Part shown: in pieces, positions 6,297 to 11,242 of the stretch
Numbering within the stretch: position 1 is the stretch's first letter
How the letters are laid out: every line of letters begins with the position of its first letter
NCBI GenBank assembly: GCA_900547435.1
Contig: URGO01000107.1
Location: forward strand, 1-11,242
DNA length: 11,242 nucleotides
Reading direction: 5' to 3'
Origin: an uncultured Parabacteroides sp.
Lineage (GTDB): Bacteria; Bacteroidota; Bacteroidia; Bacteroidales; Tannerellaceae
The notes under the pieces: generated by a model
The model's database searches: none
Told to the model about the DNA's origin: nothing
Seen by the model: the letters and a program-made list of their open reading frames with translations, nothing else
Program-made: the position numbers and the translations under genes

Positions 6297-6364
6297 TAAA
6301 CACAGAGACGCAGAGACACGGAGTTTTTCTTATTTTACTCAGTGTCTCAGTGCCTCTGTGTTTA
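6297..6364. repeat. Imperfect hairpin of the CACAGAGAC type
   Basis: The arms 6297-6323 (taaacacagagacgcagaga then caCGGAG) and 6338-6364 are reverse complements over 27 bases with four mismatches, around a 14-base AT-rich loop (6324-6337). It sits between the acyl-CoA synthetase stop (6289) and the carbamoyltransferase start (6384). CACAGAGACRCAGAGACAC-like palindromes recur in intergenic regions of many Bacteroidetes and other genomes, so this is probably a dispersed repeat. An RNA hairpin affecting transcript stability or partial termination is possible. Confidence 0.72.
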
Positions 6365-6383
6365 AACTAAATAATCAGACAAT

Positions 6384-7340
6384 ATGCGAAATTTCACTTG
6401 TGTACAAGACTTGGGCGACCTGAAGCAGGCGCTCCGCGAAGCGTTCGAGATTAAGAAAGATCGTTTCCAATTCACCGAGTTGGGCAAGAACAAGACCCTT
6501 CTCATGGTGTTCTTCAATTCCAGTCTCCGCACCCGCCTCTCTACGCAAAAGGCGGCGATGAACTTGGGCATGAATACGATTGTGCTCGACGTGAACCAAG
6601 GTGCTTGGAAGCTCGAGACGGAGCGCGGTGTCATTATGGATGGCGACAAATCCGAGCATCTGCTGGAGGCGATTCCGGTCATGGGCTGCTATTGCGACGT
6701 GATTGGCGTCCGCTCGTTCGCCCGCTTCGAGAGCAAAGAGGATGATTATACGGAGAAGATCTTGAACCAGTTCATCCAATATTCCGGCCGTCCTGTATTT
6801 AGTATGGAGGCTGCTACGCGCCATCCGCTCCAGAGCTTTGCCGACTTGATTACGATTGAAGAGTACAAGAAGACCGCACGCCCGAAGGTGGTCATGACCT
6901 GGGCACCGCATCCGAAAGCCCTTCCGCAAGCCGTGCCTAATAGCTTTGCCGAATGGATGAACGCCACGGATTATGAGTTCGTCATTACGCATCCCGAAGG
7001 CTATGAACTGGATCCGAAGTTCGTAGGCCATGCAAAAGTAGAATACGACCAGAAGAAGGCATTGGAAGGCGCAGACTTCGTCTATGCCAAGAACTGGGCG
7101 GCTTACCAAGATCCGAACTACGGGAAGGTAATCAACATGGACCGCTCGTGGACGGTTGATACCGAGAAGATGGCATTAACTAACAACGCCTACTTCATGC
7201 ATTGCCTCCCCGTGCGCCGAAATATGATTGTGACGGACGATGTGATTGAAAGTCCGCAAAGTATCGTTATCCCCGAAGCCGCGAACCGCGAAATCTCCGC
7301 TCAAACGGTATTGAAAAAAATATTAGAAGGATTACGATGA
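6384..7340 (+). CDS. argF': N-succinylornithine-type carbamoyltransferase (arginine synthesis)
   Basis: Cytosolic transcarbamylase that transfers the carbamoyl group of carbamoyl phosphate to an N-acylated ornithine, the Bacteroidales route to arginine. Its 318 residues match the length of the Bacteroides fragilis enzyme and align closely with it as I recall that sequence: FFNSSLRTRLSTQK (43-56) for carbamoyl phosphate, KLETERGVIMDGDK (76-89), EAATRHPLQSFADL and MHCLPVRRN near the C-terminus. Residue 90, which separates succinylornithine from acetylornithine specificity, is Pro in B. fragilis and Glu in the Xanthomonas acetylornithine enzyme (its E92). Here it is Ser, which still predicts succinylornithine. 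Many databases label such genes N-acetylornithine carbamoyltransferase or argF. Start ATG at 6384 follows an AT-rich leader with no strong Shine-Dalgarno, normal for Bacteroidales. It ends 10 bp from the convergent lipoprotein gene. Confidence 0.94.
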   Translation: MRNFTCVQDLGDLKQALREAFEIKKDRFQFTELGKNKTLLMVFFNSSLRTRLSTQKAAMNLGMNTIVLDVNQGAWKLETERGVIMDGDKSEHLLEAIPVMGCYCDVIGVRSFARFESKEDDYTEKILNQFIQYSGRPVFSMEAATRHPLQSFADLITIEEYKKTARPKVVMTWAPHPKALPQAVPNSFAEWMNATDYEFVITHPEGYELDPKFVGHAKVEYDQKKALEGADFVYAKNWAAYQDPNYGKVINMDRSWTVDTEKMALTNNAYFMHCLPVRRNMIVTDDVIESPQSIVIPEAANREISAQTVLKKILEGLR

Positions 7341-7510
7341 AACAAATCTTCTATTCGCTTGCCATTCTCTTAATAGGGGTGGCAAGCCAGTTTTCCTCTT
7401 TTTCAACCGGATATACAAGTTCCATTATCAAATCCTCGACATCCGGATGTCCTTGTTCCCCATCAACGAAGAAAACTATACCGGATTCGATTGTATTCCA
7501 ACCAGTATAA
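7337..7510 (+). pseudogene. Possible 5' remnant of a gene once downstream of argF'
   Basis: An ATG at 7337 overlaps the argF' stop as ATGA, the usual coupling of operon neighbours. It opens a 57-residue frame starting MKQIFYSLAILLIGVASQ, which looks like a Bacteroidales signal peptide (lysine, hydrophobic core, small residues then Q). After about residue 18 the translation becomes low-quality serine/threonine-rich text, antisense to the DUF4221-type gene, and stops at 7508-7510. One reading is that only the start of an ancestral secreted-protein gene survives and that the minus-strand operon was joined here. The other is chance, since it is antisense to real coding sequence. Confidence 0.3.
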
Positions 7511-8547
7511 GGATTATATCTGTTAGACGGCAATTGTACTTCACATAGTTTTCGGAAATCCTTGTCAAATAACATCAAGTAGAGAGGGCGCTGGTAAGCC
7601 ACTCTACGTAAATCCCGATTCGTGTCAAAGTCTATCGATCCGAAATGCAGGCGTGCATACATGGTATGTCGCGGTATATACATGACATCAAAGAAATGGG
7701 GATTCTCAAACCCGTGCCTTTCCCATGCTGTATAATCTGTTTTGGAAGGGCATTTATCAGCTTTGTTTGCTGTATATCTGCTTTCTGCCTGAATTACTTC
7801 ACGCTTTCCTGTCTGTCTGTTTAGTAGGTAAATATGAGATTCGATGGGATAATTATATACGATATATTCTTCTTGGAAATTAACGTTAGGTTCACTCATA
7901 TTGGCATATCCTTCACTCGTATTGGACTCTACAACAGAAGGGGATAATTCATACGTGGATACGTTTCCTTGTTGCAAAGGAATTTCTTTCACTTTAAAAC
8001 TTACGGGGGACGTGGAACGGTCTTTCACGGTGCATAATAAAGATTGGCGCTTCGCATCATAATAGAGATGCACCGTTGACATGGCATGATTGGTATTCAA
8101 AATAAGCTCTTCTTTATCATCTAAATAGTCTTTTGGTCGCATACGCTTTAGAATATGCCCGTTGGAATTGATGAGGAAGACTCGTTCTGATTCGTCAGAG
8201 AGCCAGATAGAATCTTTTTTGTATCCATAGATTCCCGTCAAACGGATAATGGCATCTGATCCTTCTTGTTGCAAAGGTATTTGAGAGATTTGTCGAGTAT
8301 CTATGTTTATGCAATCCAAAGCATGTTCTTTATAATTATACCCTATCAAAACCTCATTGGAATCGCAAGCTATGTAGGATGAAAGATAATAAGATTTTAA
8401 TTGTAAAACATCTGTGGGTGGAAATAAAACTTCCACCCGCTTGATGTCAACAACATCATTTTCTCCTCTTTGCCCCTCTTTGTGTGAAGAGGAACAGGAA
8501 ACCAAAAGTGCACATGCACAGAGATAATGAAATATTGTTGCTTTCAT
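7351..8547 (-). CDS. DUF4221-type lipoprotein, beta-propeller-like
   Basis: A 398-residue predicted lipoprotein: MKATIFHYLCACALLVSC followed by SSSHKEG, with lipobox L15-V16-S17-C18, so it should be lipid-anchored in the outer or inner membrane. The mature part has repeated short beta-rich segments with hydrophobic/aromatic ends (for example IGYNYKEHALDCINIDT, DSIWLSDESERVFLINSNG, IYLLNRQTGKRE), as in six-bladed propeller proteins. The overall pattern resembles the DUF4221 family of Bacteroidales; that family call is from memory and moderate. Function is unknown. It starts 12 bp after the fucosidase stop and is probably co-transcribed with it. The last 12 or so residues (WLATPIKRMASE) are encoded antisense to the signal-peptide-like frame that follows argF', so the C-terminus may be altered. 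Confidence 0.72.
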   Translation of the reverse strand: MKATIFHYLCACALLVSCSSSHKEGQRGENDVVDIKRVEVLFPPTDVLQLKSYYLSSYIACDSNEVLIGYNYKEHALDCINIDTRQISQIPLQQEGSDAIIRLTGIYGYKKDSIWLSDESERVFLINSNGHILKRMRPKDYLDDKEELILNTNHAMSTVHLYYDAKRQSLLCTVKDRSTSPVSFKVKEIPLQQGNVSTYELSPSVVESNTSEGYANMSEPNVNFQEEYIVYNYPIESHIYLLNRQTGKREVIQAESRYTANKADKCPSKTDYTAWERHGFENPHFFDVMYIPRHTMYARLHFGSIDFDTNRDLRRVAYQRPLYLMLFDKDFRKLCEVQLPSNRYNPYTGWNTIESGIVFFVDGEQGHPDVEDLIMELVYPVEKEENWLATPIKRMASE

Positions 8548-8559
8548 AATTATTGTTTA

Positions 8560-11025
8560 TCAATACTGTACCACAAACTCTTCTCCTTGATTCAGGTCGA
8601 TATCGAGAGTATTGTCGATTACCGGGAGTGATACCGGCTTTTGGTTTTTCAGGAGGCTGATTGATCCGGTGTTTGTATCGGATAATTTGATTCGGAACCG
8701 GCCGGTTACATCAGCTTTAAGTGTAACAGATACAATCTTTCCCTCTTTCCATTCGGCAGATACTTCGCCTCCTCCACGTACTTTCAATCCTTTGAAGTTT
8801 CCGTTTTTCCAGGCGGAGGGTAGGGCAGGCAGGACTTCTATATATCCGTTTTGACTTTGTATCAACATTTCGGCTATTCCGGCACAAGCTCCGAAGTTTC
8901 CGTCTATCTGGAAAGGCGGGTGTGCGCAGAAGAGATTCGGATAGGAGCCTCCTCCGTCTGACATATTCATGGAGGTATCGGTGCAGGGTTGCAACAGATT
9001 ATTCAATAATCGCCAGGCGTGGTCTCCATCGTGCAACCGTGCCCAGAAATTGATTTTCCAAGCCATCGACCATCCGGTGCTTTGGTCTCCACGAGCCTCT
9101 AAGGTTTTCCGAGCCGCTTCGGCCAATAATGGAGTTGTTTCCGGAGATATTTCATTTCCGGGATATAATCCGTAAAGGTGTGAGACATGGCGATGATGCG
9201 GGTCTGCCTCTTCGTAGGGTTGCAGCCATTCCTGGATGCGTCCGTCTTGCCCGATTGTTGTAGGCATCAATCTTGCCCGTTTCGCTTCTAAGATTTGGAC
9301 AAAATCAGAATCGGTATTTAATATTCCGGCGGCTTCGATGGTGTTGGTAAACAACTCTCGGATAATCTGGTTATCCATCGTTGAACCGGCGCATACATTA
9401 ACGGTATTGCCATTCGGAAGTTTGTACGTGTTTTCCGGAGAGGTGGTTGGAGCCGTTACCAGATAATGCGAACGCGGGTCTTCCACCAGCATATCCACAA
9501 AGAATTGTGCAGCCCCTTTCATGACCGGATAAACCCGGTTTAAATAGGTTACATCTTTCGTATATAAATAATGATGATAAAGATGTTCGCATAGCCAGGC
9601 CGCTGAAGTGTTGGTCGCTCCCCATGACGGATGTTCGCCCGGGGCTGTGAAGTTCCATACGTTTCCTAAGATATGCGTTACCCATCCTTTGGCATTATAA
9701 TAGCTCTTGGCCGTTCGTTCTCCGCTTGGGACTTGGCGACAAATCCAATCGATAAGCGGGAGGTGAAGTTCGGAGAGATTGGTCACTTCGGCCGGCCAAT
9801 GATTCATTTGCAGATTAATATTCAGGTGGTAATCTCCGTTCCATGGAGTATGGATTGTGTTGCACCAAAGACCTTGCAGGTTGGGAGGCAATAATCCTTC
9901 GCGTGCGGAAGATATCAGCAGATAACGCCCGAATTGGAAATAAAGCGCGGCCAATGAAGGATCATCCGGATTTTGTTTGTAAATGGCCAGACGTTCGTTG
10001 ATAGGCAGGTTCGCGTAGGGCGATGTCCCTAAATCTAATGTCACCCGGTTGAACAAACGATGATATTGATCGGTATGTTCCGATTTCAGGAGCGTATAAC
10101 TCTTTTTCCCGGCGGCTTCTAATTGGGTGATGACCTCCGATTCCGGTTCTTTCCCGAAATAGTCGGTGGCCATGCCTACCAATAGAATAGCTTCAGAAGC
10201 CTCTTTTACCGAAAGACTGGAAGAATCACCGGTCAGTTGTCCGCCTTTCGGAAGGAGAATGCGTACCGCTGAGGCAAAGCGCATACCCTTTTGGGCGGTG
10301 GTATCGACCCCGTCCGGGAGTTGTCCTTTCATCCAAAGCATATTATTGGATTGTACGGAGCAAGTGGCATGTTCCGGACGATTTATCTTAACGGAGAAAT
10401 TAAGGGATTTGTCGATATCGGCAGATAGGTAGATTACCCCTACATCATCCGAGAAGGAGGCAAAACTCTCCCGGATATAATTAACGCCTTTATGACGGAA
10501 CGTCGTGGTGGCGATGGCATTACTTAAATCCAACTCACGCCGATAACTCTTTTCGGCATCTGAAAGGTCTGAATCATAAGCGTAATCAAGGGTAAGATTC
10601 CCGAAAAGCTGATAACTCCCGTAGGGCAGGTTCGCGCCATCCCCCAATCCGCTTCCGGCTCCTTTGCATACGAAGGTCTGGTACATCAGGCTTTGCGCTT
10701 CATCATTTCTTCCTTCAAAAAGAAGACGCCGGATAGAGCTTAGGGCATAATACGCATTCGGATTATCGGTATCCTGTTCGCTTCCCGACCAAAGAGAAAT
10801 TTCGTTCAGTACGAAATTCTCCCGGGTAATTCCTCCATCGGGCATCAGTCCCAACCGGCCATTCCCCAAGGGGAAAGTCTCTTCCCAGACCTTTGCCGGC
10901 TTGTCAAAGAAATAGGTCAATGAGGCAGAATTCTTCATTTCCAACTCCTTGCACGAGGGCAACAAAGCCCCGATAAGCAAGAGGAATAGCATTCTTACTC
11001 CGTAAGTCATTCGTGTTTTCATCAT
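8560..11025 (-). CDS. GH95 family alpha-L-fucosidase lipoprotein
   Basis: Glycoside hydrolase expected to release alpha-1,2-linked L-fucose (or, in some GH95 members, L-galactose) by inversion from host glycans or plant xyloglucan. The 821 residues cover the whole family fold: N-terminal beta-domain starting WEETFPLGNGRLGLM (47-61) with LNEISLWSG (73-81), a helical (alpha/alpha)6 catalytic domain from about 340, and a C-terminal beta-domain (IEVLPALPSAW, 729-739 onward). By alignment to Bifidobacterium AfcA, catalytic residues are N402 and N404 in HLNINLQMNHW, E531 in TTSPENTY, and D708 in FQIDGNFG, with HRHVSHLYGLYPG at 611-623. All are present. The signal MMKTRMTYGVRMLFLLLIGA then LLPSC gives a lipobox with C25 (proline at -2 is unusual). 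The gene lies 12 bp after the ABC transporter stop and 12 bp before the DUF4221-type gene; no SusC/SusD pair is in view. Confidence 0.93.
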   Translation of the reverse strand: MMKTRMTYGVRMLFLLLIGALLPSCKELEMKNSASLTYFFDKPAKVWEETFPLGNGRLGLMPDGGITRENFVLNEISLWSGSEQDTDNPNAYYALSSIRRLLFEGRNDEAQSLMYQTFVCKGAGSGLGDGANLPYGSYQLFGNLTLDYAYDSDLSDAEKSYRRELDLSNAIATTTFRHKGVNYIRESFASFSDDVGVIYLSADIDKSLNFSVKINRPEHATCSVQSNNMLWMKGQLPDGVDTTAQKGMRFASAVRILLPKGGQLTGDSSSLSVKEASEAILLVGMATDYFGKEPESEVITQLEAAGKKSYTLLKSEHTDQYHRLFNRVTLDLGTSPYANLPINERLAIYKQNPDDPSLAALYFQFGRYLLISSAREGLLPPNLQGLWCNTIHTPWNGDYHLNINLQMNHWPAEVTNLSELHLPLIDWICRQVPSGERTAKSYYNAKGWVTHILGNVWNFTAPGEHPSWGATNTSAAWLCEHLYHHYLYTKDVTYLNRVYPVMKGAAQFFVDMLVEDPRSHYLVTAPTTSPENTYKLPNGNTVNVCAGSTMDNQIIRELFTNTIEAAGILNTDSDFVQILEAKRARLMPTTIGQDGRIQEWLQPYEEADPHHRHVSHLYGLYPGNEISPETTPLLAEAARKTLEARGDQSTGWSMAWKINFWARLHDGDHAWRLLNNLLQPCTDTSMNMSDGGGSYPNLFCAHPPFQIDGNFGACAGIAEMLIQSQNGYIEVLPALPSAWKNGNFKGLKVRGGGEVSAEWKEGKIVSVTLKADVTGRFRIKLSDTNTGSISLLKNQKPVSLPVIDNTLDIDLNQGEEFVVQY

Positions 11026-11037
11026 CTTGTTCCGTTT

Positions 11038-11242
11038 TTAAAAGCTCTGCATATCGCAAAGGCGTTTGTAATATCCGTTTCGTTTCAATAATTCTTCGTG
11101 GCATCCGCGCTCTACAATCTCCCCTTCGTGCATGACACAAATCTCATCAGCATTCTTGATGGTAGAAAGACGATGGGCAATGACGATGGTGGTACGGTTA
11201 CGCATCTGGTTTTCCAGAGCCTCCTGCGCCAGGTGTTCCGAT
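11038..11242 (-). CDS. ABC exporter, C-terminal end of ATPase domain (MsbA/MDR-like), partial
   Basis: Minus-strand frame reading SEHLAQEALENQMRNRTTIV, then IAHRLSTIKNADEICVMHEG, EIVERG and ending LCDMQSF, 67 residues to the TAA at 11038-11040. IAHRLST is the switch (H-loop) histidine motif of exporter-type ABC ATPases, and the following segment is the usual C-terminus of fused membrane-plus-ATPase half-transporters. The Walker A, Q-loop, signature and membrane parts lie beyond the right edge, so it is partial in this window and not shown to be broken. Substrate is unknown (lipid, peptide or drug type). It is the first visible gene of the probable three-gene minus-strand operon. Confidence 0.9.
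   Translation of the reverse strand, partial: SEHLAQEALENQMRNRTTIVIAHRLSTIKNADEICVMHEGEIVERGCHEELLKRNGYYKRLCDMQSF

Noticed and set aside
6320..6364. The CACAGAGAC hairpin as a classic intrinsic terminator
   Set aside because: The stem has several mismatches and is followed by TTTAAACTAA rather than a clear U-tract; a dispersed palindrome fits better.
4694..7109. Three long minus-strand frames (about 244 to 273 residues) opposite the acyl-CoA synthetase and argF'
   Set aside because: They mirror strongly identified plus-strand genes, lack domain-like sequence, and arise from codon bias in the sense strand.
1..11242. A new defence, phage or mobile system
   Set aside because: No transposase, integrase, toxin-antitoxin pair, nuclease, reverse transcriptase or repeat-spacer structure is encoded. 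All sizeable genes are metabolic, transport, regulatory or glycan-related.

Overview
The window joins two unrelated bacterial DNAs. Positions 1 to about 1913 read as enterobacterial chromosome, almost certainly Escherichia/Shigella: the first 192 codons of gltS on the minus strand, the gltS-xanP intergenic region with a near-consensus PurR operator, and the first 352 codons of xanP. From about 1914 to the end everything looks like Bacteroidales (Bacteroides/Parabacteroides-like; genus not settled). The reasons are the switch from CTG-rich to TTA/CTT/TTG leucine codons, TAnnTTTG-type promoters, lipoproteins with short signal peptides, an N-succinylornithine-type transcarbamylase typical of the Bacteroides group, and a GH95 fucosidase. 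The switch falls inside one open reading frame and stays in frame, so the purine permease at 858-2261 is an E. coli XanP head on a Bacteroidales permease tail. The join sits just after the conserved NAT signature motif. An assembly chimera seeded by local sequence identity is the simplest explanation; true inter-phylum recombination is the exciting but less likely one.

Layout: (1) 1-578, gltS (minus, partial). (2) 858-3728, plus strand: chimeric xanthine permease, xanthine phosphoribosyltransferase 2 bp downstream (import plus salvage of xanthine to XMP), then a secreted alpha/beta-hydrolase (esterase-like) 13 bp further on. (3) 3729-7340, plus strand: an intergenic region with one or two Bacteroidales-type promoters, an XRE-cupin regulator, a medium-chain-type acyl-CoA synthetase, and an N-succinylornithine-type carbamoyltransferase of arginine synthesis. 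The last three genes are separated by two intergenic inverted repeats. (4) 7351-11242, minus strand: a probable operon read right to left, with the 3' end of an ABC exporter gene, a GH95 alpha-L-fucosidase lipoprotein and a DUF4221-type lipoprotein, each separated by 12 bp.

The arginine gene and the minus-strand operon converge with only 10 bp between stop codons. A short signal-peptide-like reading frame begins at the ATGA overlapping the arginine gene stop and runs antisense into the lipoprotein gene, which hints at an old rearrangement. I see no CRISPR array, tRNA, rRNA, insertion sequence, phage or defence system. No gene-free stretch exceeds 300 bp.
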